A stretch of DNA of 64,000 nucleotides from Micromonospora sp. CCTCC AA 2012012 (GCF_040499845.1 NZ_CP159342.1:2542001-2606000), one strand, 5' to 3'; shown: positions 8,734 to 17,883, counted from the stretch's first letter. Notes: generated from the letters alone by a model not told the origin. Made by a program: numbers and translations.

Positions 8734-9343
8734 GCGGCTGCTGCCCGCGGCGTACCAGCGGGCGGCGGGGCCGGGCAGCGTGCTCGGCGCACTGCTGGAC
8801 GTGATGGAGACACTGCACGCCCCGGACGAGGCGGTGCTCGCCGACGTCGACGCGCTCTTCGCGCCGTACCGGGCGCCGGACGGGTTCGTGGCGTACCTGA
8901 CCCGGTGGGTGGCGCTGGACCACGTGGTGGCCGCCCCCGGGGGTGGCGCGCCGGTGCCGTTGCCGCCGGGCCGGCTGCGGGACCTGGTGGCGCACGGCGC
9001 GCTGCTGGCCCGCTGGCGGGGCACCCCGTACGGGATGCGCACCGCGTTGGAGCTGGCCACCGGGGTGACCGGGTTCGTCCTCGACGAACCGGCGGAGCGC
9101 CCCTTCCACGTGGTGGTCCGGGTGCCACCGGCCGCCGCCGACCAGCTCGCCGTGATCACCCGCGTCGTCGAGGGGGAGAAACCGGCCGCCGTCACCGTCG
9201 AGATCACCCTGCCCGACGACGCCGCTCCCCCGCCACCCACCGACCCGGGCCCGGCCGAGGCCGAGGCCGAGGACACCCCGGACCGCGCGGTCGGGCGGGC
9301 CCGCGTCGCGTACCCCGCATCAGCACCAGAGGAGCCGTCATGA
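8714..9343 (+). CDS. eCIS tail protein, P2 gpI-like family
   Basis: 209 residues. The pattern RLLPAAYQRAAGPGSVLGALLDVMETLHAPDEAVLADVDALFAPYRAPDGFVAYLTRWVAL, then ARWRGTPYGMRTALELATGVTGFVLDE, is the phage tail domain found beside baseplate J proteins. The last 35 residues are an acidic, Pro-rich tail with no fold visible. It starts inside the 3' end of the J gene and ends in an ATGA overlap with the next gene. Confidence 0.85.
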   Translation: MRRTAIERLLPAAYQRAAGPGSVLGALLDVMETLHAPDEAVLADVDALFAPYRAPDGFVAYLTRWVALDHVVAAPGGGAPVPLPPGRLRDLVAHGALLARWRGTPYGMRTALELATGVTGFVLDEPAERPFHVVVRVPPAAADQLAVITRVVEGEKPAAVTVEITLPDDAAPPPPTDPGPAEAEAEDTPDRAVGRARVAYPASAPEEPS

Positions 9344-10263
9344 CCACCGAATGGGCCGTCGTCGCCGCCGCCGGGGCGTTCACGCTGACCGAGCGGAACA
9401 CCGGCGAGCTGACCTTCACCGTCTCCAACCCCGGCGAGGCGCCGGACACCGTGGTGTTCGACGTGGCCCCGGGCGAGGGCACCCAGCGTTCCTGGTTCAC
9501 GGTCGCCGAACCGCAGCGGGTGGTGCCCGGGCAGGGCTCGGTCTCCTTCCTGGTCCGGCTGGCCGTGCCGCCGGGTACGCCGCCGCGCCGCTACGACATG
9601 ACCGGCTTCGCCTACTCGGCGAACACCGCGCCGGAGGAGAGTTCCCGCTCCAGCGGCCGGGTGACGTACGACGTGCGGGCGGTCGTACCCCCGAAGCGGG
9701 TGCCCTGGCCGTGGCTCGCGGCCGCCGCGGCGCTGGTGCTGGTCGTCGCCGGGGTGGTGGTGTGGCTGGTCGGCCGCGGCGAGGGCGACGCGCCGACGCC
9801 GGCCGCGCCGAAGGTGGTGACGCTGGAGGCGGAGAGCCTGGTGGACGGCGCGGTGGTCCGCTCGCCGTCGGGGGCGGGCGCGAAGGTGGTGGAGCAGAAG
9901 AACTGCTGCGGGGTGGTCTGGTCCGGTGACGCGCAGCTGTTCTTCCTCGGGCTGGCCGTCGGCGACCAGGTCACCGTCACCGTGGACCTGCCGGTCGACG
10001 GCACCTGGCGGCTGTCGACGGTCCGCACCACCTCGTTCGACTACGCCAACACCATCTTCACCGTGGACGGCCGGCAGGTCGGCGACACGTTCTTCGGCTT
10101 CAGCCCGACCGTGGTGCGGACCGACTTCGTCGACGTCGGCACGGTGCAGCTCAGCAAGGGCCCGCACCAGCTGACCCTGGTGGCGGTGAGCAAGACCCAG
10201 GGCTTCGACCGCTACTTCGCCGGGATCGACCAGATCCGCTTCACCCAGCTCGTCCAGCCGTGA
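9340..10263 (+). CDS. CisA-like membrane protein of the eCIS operon: Ig-like domain, TM, carbohydrate-binding-like domain
   Basis: 307 residues. Residues 1-115 form a beta-rich domain with no signal peptide. A single TM is at about 124-144 (WPWLAAAAALVLVVAGVVVWLVG), preceded by PPKRV, which suggests N-in/C-out topology. Residues 160-307 start TLEAESLVDGAV, carry a KNCCGVVWSGDAQLFFLGLAVGDQVTVTVDLPVDGTWRL block and end GIDQIRFTQL, which is the pattern of CBM6/35-like carbohydrate-binding sandwiches. In Streptomyces a bitopic protein, CisA, is reported to recruit eCIS particles to the cytoplasmic membrane; this gene has that architecture. Homology to CisA itself is inferred. It is coupled on both sides. 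Confidence 0.72.
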   Translation: MTTEWAVVAAAGAFTLTERNTGELTFTVSNPGEAPDTVVFDVAPGEGTQRSWFTVAEPQRVVPGQGSVSFLVRLAVPPGTPPRRYDMTGFAYSANTAPEESSRSSGRVTYDVRAVVPPKRVPWPWLAAAAALVLVVAGVVVWLVGRGEGDAPTPAAPKVVTLEAESLVDGAVVRSPSGAGAKVVEQKNCCGVVWSGDAQLFFLGLAVGDQVTVTVDLPVDGTWRLSTVRTTSFDYANTIFTVDGRQVGDTFFGFSPTVVRTDFVDVGTVQLSKGPHQLTLVAVSKTQGFDRYFAGIDQIRFTQLVQP

Positions 10264-10727
10264 GCGGCCGGCAGAAGGTGCTGCTGGCGGCCCTGGCGGT
10301 GCTGCTGGTGGTGCTCTACCTGGTGGCGGTGGGCGGGGGCCGGCACGACCGGGGCGACCCCGCCGCCCGGCCCGGCTGGCTGTCCCGGCTGGGCCGGTCG
10401 ACCGCCACCGTCGACCCGGTGACCGTCACCGCCGACTGCGCGGCCGGACCGGCCACCGCCGACGGGGCGCGGGTGCTCACCTTCACCGGTTCCTGCCGGC
10501 TCGGGGTGCCCGCGCCGGACGGGCTGCGCAGCCTGATCCTGCGCAGCGCGGAACCGTTCACGGTCTCCGCCCCCGCACCCGGCGGCGCGGACGTCACCGT
10601 CTCCGACGAGGTGACCCCCGCCGACGGCGGGGACGCCGTCGCGAAGGTCGCCGTCGACCGGGCCACCACGGTCACCCTGGGCTGCCCGGGAGGTGTGGGG
10701 TGCGCGGTCACCGTCGCCCGGTCCTGA
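10260..10727 (+). CDS. Small single-TM exported beta-domain protein of the eCIS operon
   Basis: 155 residues from a GTG overlapping the CisA-like stop. An N-terminal hydrophobic segment at about 6-24 acts as an uncleaved anchor or signal. A linker with GWLSRLGRS follows, then a roughly 110-residue extracytoplasmic domain with four cysteines (ADC, GSCRL, LGCPGGVGCAV) that could form disulfides. No family is recognised. Its position between two membrane genes suggests it belongs to the same envelope assembly. Confidence 0.6.
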   Translation: MSGRQKVLLAALAVLLVVLYLVAVGGGRHDRGDPAARPGWLSRLGRSTATVDPVTVTADCAAGPATADGARVLTFTGSCRLGVPAPDGLRSLILRSAEPFTVSAPAPGGADVTVSDEVTPADGGDAVAKVAVDRATTVTLGCPGGVGCAVTVARS

Positions 10728-10748
10728 CCCACGCCGAGGAGGCCCGTC

Positions 10749-11504
10749 ATGGGTGAGCTGCGCAAACCGTTCCTGCTGCTGGCGCTGCTCGCGGTGGCGC
10801 TGGTGGTGGCGCTGGAGCTGGGCGCCGCGCTGCTCACCGGCGGCGGCGACGCGGGCGGTGCGCTGCGGGACAGCGCCGGCCAGCTCGGCGTGGACGTCGG
10901 TGACGTCGGCGGCGTCACCGAGCCCGCCGGGCGGGGCACCGGCGCGCTGGCGCTGATCGACGTGGTCGCCCTCTGGACGACCGGGCTGTTCTGCCTGAGC
11001 CTGGTGCTGCCGGACCGGGTCCAGGGCCGGATCCAGGGCGTCGCCACGCTGATCTTCTCGGTCCTGCTGCTGCTCGGGTCGGTGGTGCTGCTGGTGGTGG
11101 CCTTCGTGGAGCTGACCGTGATGGTGTCGCTCTTCCTGGCCGCCCCGTTCGGCACGCTCGCCTACCTCGCGGTGTGGGGGTTCTTCCCGGTCGGCGACGC
11201 GGCCGTGCTGCTCGGCCTGATCCTGCTGCTCAAGCTGGTCTGGGCCGGCCTGCTGATCCTCGCGCAGCCCCGCTTCCTGCAGAACAAGGGCCTGGTGCTG
11301 CTGATGCTCACCACGCTGCTCTGCACGGTGGTGCTGGAGTTCCTGCACCGCCTGGTCCCCACCATCCTGGTCAGCATCACCGACGACCTCGGCGCGGTGC
11401 TCTTCGCCGTCGTCGCGATCGTCTGGGGACTGATCCTCCTGATCGGCTCCATCCCCGCCATCGTCAAGGCCGTCCGGGCCACCGCCACCACCTCCCAGCC
11501 CTGA
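10749..11504 (+). CDS. Polytopic membrane protein closing the eCIS operon
   Basis: 251 residues with about seven hydrophobic segments (near 7-29, 68-86, 98-120, 125-145, 150-172, 182-200, 215-238). A roughly 40-residue Gly/Asp-rich loop follows the first TM. An RBS (GAGGAGG) lies 6 bases before the ATG. No catalytic motif is visible. It is the last gene on + before a strand change, so it is probably the end of the eCIS transcription unit. Confidence 0.7.
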   Translation: MGELRKPFLLLALLAVALVVALELGAALLTGGGDAGGALRDSAGQLGVDVGDVGGVTEPAGRGTGALALIDVVALWTTGLFCLSLVLPDRVQGRIQGVATLIFSVLLLLGSVVLLVVAFVELTVMVSLFLAAPFGTLAYLAVWGFFPVGDAAVLLGLILLLKLVWAGLLILAQPRFLQNKGLVLLMLTTLLCTVVLEFLHRLVPTILVSITDDLGAVLFAVVAIVWGLILLIGSIPAIVKAVRATATTSQP

Positions 11505-11659
11505 CCATGCGTCCCGCCCCGTCGTCGACGTCGCGACCCGGCCGCCGACCGGGACCGGGCGGAAACCGTCGGTGCGGAGCCGGTCCGCCGCGAGAGCGTC
11601 GGCCCCGCCCCCGCCGCCCGACGCGCCGGCGCCGGGCTGGGCTTCCTGGCCGGCGTGCC
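11505..11659. other. Intergenic gap between eCIS operon and convergent DedA gene
   Basis: About 155 GC-rich bases between convergent genes. I see no T-tract terminator, no clean long hairpin and no supported small gene. Confidence 0.4.
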
Positions 11660-12298
11660 TCAGCGCGGCCCGGTGTCCGCGGTGCGCCGCTCGCGGCGGG
11701 CGGCGCGCCGGGCCCGCCCGATCCGCACCAGGACCAGGAGCACCACCAGCGCCAGCAGCGCCTCCCCGCCCCAGCCGAGCCGCCGCTCCAGCAACCGGTA
11801 GGACGCGCCGGCGAGATAGCCGAGCAGCGCCACGGTGACCGCCCAGAGGGCGCCCCCCGTCACGTTCGCCAGGGTGAAGGTGCGCTGCGGGATGCCGCTC
11901 AGTCCGGCCAGCCCCGGCACCAGCGCCCGCAACGCCGCCGCCCACCGGCCGAGCACCACCGCCATCGCGCCGCGCCGACGGACCAGGTCGAGGGCGCGCT
12001 CCAGCTCGCCGGAGCGGACGAAGCGGCGCGGCGTACGGGCCAGCAGCCGCCGGCCGTGCCGCCGCCCCACCCGGTAGCCGACCTGGTCGCCGAGGGCCGC
12101 ACCGGCCAGCGCGGCGACCATCACCGCCCAGAGCGGCAGCCGGCCCTCGTGCGCCACGACCCCACCCACCAGTACGGCGATCTCGCCGGGCACGAGCAGG
12201 CCGAGGAAGGTCGACGCCTCCAGCGCCGGCAGCAGGAAGACCAGCGCCAGGACCAGGGCGGGCGGCAGCGCCACCAGCAGGTTCAGCACCCGGTCCAC
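11660..12298 (-). CDS. DedA/VTT family membrane protein
   Basis: 212 residues if translation starts at the GTG at 12298 (VDRVLNLLVALPPALVLALVFLLPALEAS). The longer frame to 12388 has no hydrophobic or conserved sequence and covers the neighbour's promoter. DedA hallmarks are FLGLLVPGEIAVLVGGVVAHEG, GAALGDQVGYRVGRRHGRRLL, GRWAAALRALVPGLAGLSGIPQRTF and GALWAVTVALLGYLAG. DedA proteins are associated with lipid scrambling/flipping and envelope homeostasis. It is divergent from the multidomain sensor gene. Confidence 0.88.
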   Translation of the reverse strand: MDRVLNLLVALPPALVLALVFLLPALEASTFLGLLVPGEIAVLVGGVVAHEGRLPLWAVMVAALAGAALGDQVGYRVGRRHGRRLLARTPRRFVRSGELERALDLVRRRGAMAVVLGRWAAALRALVPGLAGLSGIPQRTFTLANVTGGALWAVTVALLGYLAGASYRLLERRLGWGGEALLALVVLLVLVRIGRARRAARRERRTADTGPR

Positions 12299-12429
12299 CC
12301 GCTGATTGTCACCCCCCGGCACCGATCGCGCTCCCGCTGACCGCACCCCGCCCCGGTCGGGGACAATGGCACGGGACGAGGTCGGCATCGCGGCTGCTCA
12401 GCCCTGACAGCGGGGGGAAGGAGCCGGAC

Positions 12430-15400
12430 GTGGGGGAGGAAACCGCCATCGGGGATCCAACGGCGCACCTCCGGGCGGCCGACGAGTTGTTCCCGGGCGA
12501 CGACCTGACCAGCACCGCGCTGCGCGCGAAGGACTGGTCCGCGACGCCGCTCGGGCCGGTCGAGACCTGGTCGGCCGAGCTGCGCTCGGCGGTCCGTACG
12601 GTGCTGCCCTCCCGGATCCCGATGCTGCTGTGGTGGGGTCCTGAGCTGGTGCAGATCTTCAACCACGCGTACACCGGGATCATCGGCGAGAAGTTCCCCA
12701 CCGCGGTCGGGCAGCGCGGCGCCGAGTGCTGGGCGGAGGCGTGGGACACCCTGGGCCCGCTCACCGAGCAGGTGCTCTCCGGCGCGGGAGCCACCTACGG
12801 CCAGAACCTGCTGCTCTTCCTGGAGCGCTACGGCTACTCGGAGGAGACCTACTGGACCTTCTCCTACAGCCCGGTGGAGGACCAGGACGGCCGGGTCATC
12901 GGGATCTTCGTCGCCACCAGCGACGTGACCGGCCGGGTGGTCGGCGACCGGCGGCTGGCCCTGCTGCGTGAACTCGGCGCGCTCTCCGTCGCCGAGGCGG
13001 ACAGCGCCGGGGACGCGGCCCGGGCCGCCGCCCGGGTGCTCTCCGCCGGCCGTGCCGACCTGCCGCTGGGCATGATCTATCTGCGCGACGGCGAACTGCT
13101 GACCGACCCGGCGGCCGAGGGCGTGGCGGGGGCGGACCAGGTCAGCCTGGTGGCCTCCTTCGGAGTGGACGGCGACGCGGGGGCGTCGACCCCGCCGCCC
13201 GAGGTGGCGGAGATGCTGCGCACCGGGCGGCCCGCCCGGATCACCGGTCTGAGCCGCTACCACGCCCACCTGGCCCGCCCGGACGACACCGTCGCCGGGG
13301 CGCCGGTGAACGAGGCGATCGTGCTGCCGCTGCTGGCCACCGGGCGGGCCCGGCCGGTCGGGGTGCTGGTCCTGGGGATCAGCCCGTTCCGGCAGCTCGA
13401 CGACCCGTACCGCGACTTCCTGCACCTGATCGCCAGCCAGGTCTCCACCGCGCTGACCGACGTGCTCGCCTACGAGGCGCAGCGTCGGCGGGCCGCCGCG
13501 CTCACCGAGCTGGACGCGGCCAAGACGGAGTTCTTCACCGACGTCAGCCACGAGCTGCGTACCCCGCTGACGCTGATCGCCGGCCCCGTCCAGGAGAGCC
13601 TCGCCGACGAGCGGGAGCCGTTGCCGCCGGCCCAGCGGGAGCGGCTGGAGCTGGTCCACCGCAACGCCGGCCGGCTGCGCAAACTGGTCAACGACATGCT
13701 CGACTTCGCGCGGATCGAGGGCGGCCGGCTGGAGGCGGAACGGCTGCCCACCGACCTGGCCGCCCTGACCCGGGGCGTCGCCGAGTCCTTCGCGTACGCC
13801 ATGCAGCAGGGTGGGCTGGCCTTCGACGTCGACACCCGGCCGCTGGCCCGCACCGCGTACGTGGACCGCGACATGTGGGAGAAGGTCGTGGTCAACCTGC
13901 TCTCCAACGCCCTGAAGTACACGCTCACCGGCACAGTCCGGCTCGCGTTGCGCGGCGACGACGAGCACGTCACGCTCACGGTCAGCGACACCGGGGTGGG
14001 CGTACCGGCCGACCAGTTGCCGCTGCTGTTCCGCCGCTTCCACCGGGTGCGGGGCGGCGGCGGCCGGTCGAACGAGGGCACGGGCATCGGCCTGGCGCTC
14101 GTGCAGGAGCTGGTCAAGCTGCACGACGGCGAGGTCGGCGTCCGGTCGGTGGAGGGTGAGGGCACCACGTTCACCGTCCGGCTGCCGTACGGGCGGCCCA
14201 GCGACGGTGCCGGGTCCCGGCGGGCGGTGCCGCAGCTGGCCGGCTGGTCGTACCCGGACGAGGCGGCGCGGTGGCTCTCGACGGATCGGCCCGGCGGGGA
14301 GGTGACGGAGCCCGGCGCTGCCCCGCTGTCGGCCGGCGCGGCGACGGTGCTCGTCGTCGAGGACAACGCCGACCTGCGCACCTTCCTGAGTGGGCTGTTG
14401 GCGCCGCACTACCGGGTGGTCCTCGCCGTGGACGGGCAGGAGGCGCTGGAGCGGATCGCCGTGCAGCCGCCCGACCTGGTGCTCACCGACGTGATGATGC
14501 CCCGGCTCGACGGCTTCGGGCTGCTGCGGGCCCTGCGCGCCGACCCCCGTACGGCCGGGATGCCGGTCATCGTGCTCTCCGCCCGCGCCGGTGCGGAGGC
14601 CGCGGTGGAGGGCCTGCACGCCGGCGCGGACGACTACCTGCCCAAGCCGTTCTCCTCCCTCGAACTGCTCGCCCGGATCGGCGCGCACCTGGAGCTGGCC
14701 CGGCTGCGCAACCGGGAGGCCACCTGGCGCACCGCGCTGATCGACTCGCTCCAGGACGCCTTCGCCGTCTACGACGCCGGCACCACGCTGCTGGAGGCGA
14801 ACCAGGCGTTCTGCCGGCTGGTCGGCATCGACCGGCTGGAGCTGCCGGCCGAGGCGCCGCACCCGTGGTGGCCGGACCCGGAGACCGAGCCGGTGGCGTG
14901 GGAGCGCCTCCAGGCGGCGCTGACCCAGATCCGGCAGACCGACAGCGGTCGGGTCACCATCCCGATGCGGCACGCCGACGGTCACCGGCTCTGGGTGGAG
15001 GCGGTCTACAACGCGCTGCGCGAGCCCCGGACCGACCAGCGGCTGCACGTGGCCACCCTGCGGGACGTCACCGAGGAGATGCGCGCGGCGGCCCGGCAGG
15101 CCGCGATGACCTCGCTGGCCACCCGGCTCGCGGGTGCCAGCGACATCACCGAGGTGCTCGACGTGGCCCTCGCCGAGCTGGGCGGGCTGCTGGGCGGGGC
15201 GCGGGGCGTCGCGGTCTGCCCGGACCCGGCCGGCGCGCCGGTGACGGTCGAGGCCGGCGGCACGCTGACCCCCGAGATCCGGCGGACCCTCGACGAGTTG
15301 ACCGACGACCCCTGTCTGGTGCGGGACGAGGCGGGCCGGGTGACCGCCGTGGGGGCACGGATCGAGGCGGGGGTCGGCACCGGTGGCATCTGGCTGGAGC

Positions 15401-16593
15401 TGGACGAGGCCCGGCCGGCGACGGTGGTGGACCCGCCGCTGGTCCGGCAGCTCTGCGCCGCCCTGGCGCAGGCGCTGGTCCGGGCCCGGGCGTACGAGAC
15501 GCAGCGGGCGGTGGCGCTGGCCATGCAGCGCGCGATGCTCGGCCCGACGCAGCTGCCGGTGGGCTTCGCGGTCCGCTACGAGCCGGCCGTACGCCCGCTG
15601 GAGGTGGGCGGCGACTGGTACGACGTGGTGCCGCTCCCCGGCGACCTGGTCGGCGTGGTCGTGGGCGACTGTGTGGGCCGGGGGCTGCCGGCGGCGACGG
15701 TGATGGGCCAGTTGCGCAGCGCCTGCCGGGCGTTGTTGTTGCAGGCCAAGAGCCCGGCCGAGGTGCTGGTCGCGCTGGACGGCTTCGCCCGGATGATCCC
15801 CGGCGGCAGCTGCACCACGGTGTTCTGCGCGATCATCGACGCGGCCCGGGGCGAGCTGCGCTATTCCTCGGCGGGGCATCCGCCGGGCGTCCTGATGCAT
15901 CCGGACGGCGCGGTGGAGATGCTGGACCGGGCCGGTGCGGTGCCGCTGGCCAGCGTGCCGGTGCAGCGCCGCCCGGAGGCCGAGGCGCGGCTGCGGGTCG
16001 GCTCGACGCTGCTGCTCTACACCGACGGGCTGGTGGAGCGGCGGCGGGAACTGATCGACGCGGGCATCGCCCGGGCGGTGGCGGCGCTCACCGCCGGCCG
16101 GTCGCTGCCCGAGGGTGAGCTGGTCGACGGGCTGGTCCGCGACCTGCTGCCGCCGTCGGGCAGTGACGACGTCGCGGTGCTGGTCTATCGGCACCGGGTG
16201 CCGACGGTGCTGACCGTCTCGGTGCCGGCCGACCCGGCCCGGCTCGCCCCGATGCGGGAGCGGCTGCGTGGCTGGCTGGACGCGCTGGGGTTGGACGAGT
16301 GGGACGCGGAGGCGGTGCTGATCGCCACCGGCGAGGCGTGCGCCAACGCGATCGAGCACGGTTACCGGTTCGCGCCCGACGCGGTGACCACCCTGCGCGC
16401 CGAGCTGCACGACGGACGCCTGGAGATCGTGGTCCGCGACGGGGGCGGCTGGCGGGAGGGCGCCACGGGGGACGGCGGGGCCGACCGGGGCCGGGGTCGG
16501 ATGATCATGGCGCGGGTGATGGACGAGGCGACCATCGTCGGTACGCCGGAGGGCACCACGGTCCGCCTGGTCAAGCGGCTCGGCGGGGGCTGA
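12430..16593 (+). CDS. Multidomain sensor: PAS-GAF-histidine kinase-receiver-PAS-GAF-PP2C phosphatase-RsbW-like ATPase
   Basis: 1387 residues from a GTG with AAGGAG seven bases upstream. Domains in order: PAS-like (about 20-175), GAF (about 180-350), HisKA with His374 (FFTDVSHELRTPLTLI), HATPase_c with N-box VNLLSNALKY (near 488) and GTGIGLALV, receiver with Asp687 (LTDVMMPRLDGFG) and conserved Lys (YLPKPF), PAS (about 775-870), GAF-like (about 890-1020), SpoIIE/PP2C with VGGDWYD (Asp1062, Asp1065) and GDCVGRGLPAA, and a final anti-sigma-type ATPase (GEACANAIEHGY). It therefore joins two-component and partner-switching logic in one chain. No TM is present. The target sigma/anti-sigma partners are not in the window. 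Confidence 0.93.
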   Translation: MGEETAIGDPTAHLRAADELFPGDDLTSTALRAKDWSATPLGPVETWSAELRSAVRTVLPSRIPMLLWWGPELVQIFNHAYTGIIGEKFPTAVGQRGAECWAEAWDTLGPLTEQVLSGAGATYGQNLLLFLERYGYSEETYWTFSYSPVEDQDGRVIGIFVATSDVTGRVVGDRRLALLRELGALSVAEADSAGDAARAAARVLSAGRADLPLGMIYLRDGELLTDPAAEGVAGADQVSLVASFGVDGDAGASTPPPEVAEMLRTGRPARITGLSRYHAHLARPDDTVAGAPVNEAIVLPLLATGRARPVGVLVLGISPFRQLDDPYRDFLHLIASQVSTALTDVLAYEAQRRRAAALTELDAAKTEFFTDVSHELRTPLTLIAGPVQESLADEREPLPPAQRERLELVHRNAGRLRKLVNDMLDFARIEGGRLEAERLPTDLAALTRGVAESFAYAMQQGGLAFDVDTRPLARTAYVDRDMWEKVVVNLLSNALKYTLTGTVRLALRGDDEHVTLTVSDTGVGVPADQLPLLFRRFHRVRGGGGRSNEGTGIGLALVQELVKLHDGEVGVRSVEGEGTTFTVRLPYGRPSDGAGSRRAVPQLAGWSYPDEAARWLSTDRPGGEVTEPGAAPLSAGAATVLVVEDNADLRTFLSGLLAPHYRVVLAVDGQEALERIAVQPPDLVLTDVMMPRLDGFGLLRALRADPRTAGMPVIVLSARAGAEAAVEGLHAGADDYLPKPFSSLELLARIGAHLELARLRNREATWRTALIDSLQDAFAVYDAGTTLLEANQAFCRLVGIDRLELPAEAPHPWWPDPETEPVAWERLQAALTQIRQTDSGRVTIPMRHADGHRLWVEAVYNALREPRTDQRLHVATLRDVTEEMRAAARQAAMTSLATRLAGASDITEVLDVALAELGGLLGGARGVAVCPDPAGAPVTVEAGGTLTPEIRRTLDELTDDPCLVRDEAGRVTAVGARIEAGVGTGGIWLELDEARPATVVDPPLVRQLCAALAQALVRARAYETQRAVALAMQRAMLGPTQLPVGFAVRYEPAVRPLEVGGDWYDVVPLPGDLVGVVVGDCVGRGLPAATVMGQLRSACRALLLQAKSPAEVLVALDGFARMIPGGSCTTVFCAIIDAARGELRYSSAGHPPGVLMHPDGAVEMLDRAGAVPLASVPVQRRPEAEARLRVGSTLLLYTDGLVERRRELIDAGIARAVAALTAGRSLPEGELVDGLVRDLLPPSGSDDVAVLVYRHRVPTVLTVSVPADPARLAPMRERLRGWLDALGLDEWDAEAVLIATGEACANAIEHGYRFAPDAVTTLRAELHDGRLEIVVRDGGGWREGATGDGGADRGRGRMIMARVMDEATIVGTPEGTTVRLVKRLGGG

Positions 16594-16680
16594 GCGGGCC
16601 GGGGTGGGCAGGGGCCGGCCGCTGTCGGTCATCCGACCCCGACCGCTCCCGGGGAGTCGAAGATCAGCTATAAGTGACGG

Positions 16681-17400
16681 ATGGACTTCCCGCCGTACCT
16701 GGCCAGCATGCCGATGCACGCGATCACCGAGATCCACGGTGAGCCGGGGCTGCTGGAGCGGTTCCGGTTGGAGATCCGGGCGTTCGACGAGGCGGCGCGG
16801 GACCGGCTGACCGAGGCCCTGGACCTCGCCGCCGAGCTGCACCGCGACGACCGGCGGGTGCGCGAGCCGTACCTGAACCACCTGCTGCGGGTGGCGATCC
16901 GGATGATGCACCACTACCAGGTGCGCGACGTGGACGTGATCGTCGCGGGGCTGCTGCACGACGCGGTGGAGGACCACCCGGTCGAGCTGGCCGGCCCGGA
17001 CACCGTCGGGGACCCGACCCGGGCCGCGCTCGCCGCGCTGGCCGCGCGCTTCGGACCGCGCGTCGCGCGCCTGGTCGGTGCGGTCACCAACCCGGCGTAC
17101 GACCCGGCGCGCGACCGGCACACGCAGTACCGGGAGCACGTCGCGGCGAGCCTGGACGCCGAGCCCTGGGCCCGGGTGATCAAGATGTCCGACTTCACCG
17201 ACAACGGGGTGGGCGTGATCCACACGGTGGGCCCGAAGGTGGCCCGGTCGGCGGCGAAGTACCGGCCGCTGGTGCCGCTCTTCCGGGACCTGATCGCCCG
17301 GCCCGACACGCCGCTCTCCGCCCCGGTGAAGCGGCACATCTTCGCTCAGCTCGACCTGGCCGAGGAGCGGTTCAGCGCGATCCTGGACCAGCCGAACTGA
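16681..17400 (+). CDS. Stand-alone HD-domain phosphohydrolase, RelA/SpoT-hydrolase-like
   Basis: 239 residues. Metal-site motifs are in the order expected for (p)ppGpp-hydrolase-like HD proteins: NHLLRVAIR, GLLHDAVEDHP (the HD pair) and VIKMSDFTDNGVGV (distal Asp). No synthetase, TGS or ACT domain follows, so it resembles short alarmone hydrolases. Substrate is inferred only. An ATG ten codons downstream (MPMHAIT) is an alternative start because the RBS is weak. Its 3' end overlaps the convergent barstar gene by 29 bases. Confidence 0.8.
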   Translation: MDFPPYLASMPMHAITEIHGEPGLLERFRLEIRAFDEAARDRLTEALDLAAELHRDDRRVREPYLNHLLRVAIRMMHHYQVRDVDVIVAGLLHDAVEDHPVELAGPDTVGDPTRAALAALAARFGPRVARLVGAVTNPAYDPARDRHTQYREHVAASLDAEPWARVIKMSDFTDNGVGVIHTVGPKVARSAAKYRPLVPLFRDLIARPDTPLSAPVKRHIFAQLDLAEERFSAILDQPN

Positions 17401-17827
17401 CGTCCCCGCCGCCCGCGGTGCTCCCGTGCAGGGTGGCGGCGAGGCGGGCGCGCAGGGCGGGCAGCCGGGCCGGGGTGTCGTGCAGGACCACCCGCAGCGA
17501 CCGGTGCGCGCCGGCCGCGACGCCGCCGAACACGTCGAGCAGGGTGCCGAACTGGGCGGGCGGCTCATCGGCCAGCAGCTCTCCGGCGTCGGCGACGACC
17601 AGCGTGAGCGGCCCGGCGTCGAGCCGGTCGGCGAGGACGTCGGCGAGGGCGTCCCAGTTGCGGCCGAAGTGCCCGGGCAGGTCCAGCGCGCGGTCCAGCG
17701 CGTCATAGAGCGCGGTGCGGGTGCGGGCGGTGGAGCCGCCGAGCACGACGCGCGCGGTCTCCGTCGGCTCCGGGGCGGGCGGCTCCAGCCGCAGCCAGCT
17801 CGGCAGGGGCGGGTACGCGTCGGCCAT
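17372..17827 (-). CDS. Barstar-family RNase inhibitor
   Basis: 151 residues. The family core is ARTRTALYDALDRALDLPGHFGRNWDALADVLADRL, followed by TLVVADAGELLADEPPAQFGTLLDVFGGV. It lacks a signal peptide, as expected for an intracellular inhibitor. RBS GAGG lies 5 bases before the ATG. It is directly downstream of a secreted barnase-type RNase gene on the same strand, the classic enzyme-inhibitor arrangement. A strong hairpin separates the two genes. The 3' end overlaps the convergent HD gene. Confidence 0.88.
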   Translation of the reverse strand: MADAYPPLPSWLRLEPPAPEPTETARVVLGGSTARTRTALYDALDRALDLPGHFGRNWDALADVLADRLDAGPLTLVVADAGELLADEPPAQFGTLLDVFGGVAAGAHRSLRVVLHDTPARLPALRARLAATLHGSTAGGGDVSSAGPGSR

Positions 17828-17847
17828 CGGGTCCTCGCGGGTTCGGG

Positions 17848-17876
17848 CGGGTCGGGCCGCCGGGCGGCCCGACCCG
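17848..17876 (-). terminator. GC-rich hairpin between RNase and barstar genes
   Basis: Near-perfect inverted repeat with arms CGGGTCGGGCCGCC and its complement, nearly loopless, in the 56-base gap. There is no T-tract. It may terminate or attenuate RNase transcripts before barstar, or stabilise a processed 3' end. Confidence 0.6.
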
Positions 17877-17883
17877 GCACGGG

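Noticed and set aside
6040..10167. Open frame of 1375 codons on the - strand
   Set aside because: Antisense to the eCIS baseplate genes; low-complexity His/Arg/Gly sequence without conserved motif.
12283..17880. Open frame of 1865 codons on the - strand
   Set aside because: It is antisense to the sensor and HD genes, has Arg/His/Gln-rich composition with no motif, and arises from G/C third-position bias.
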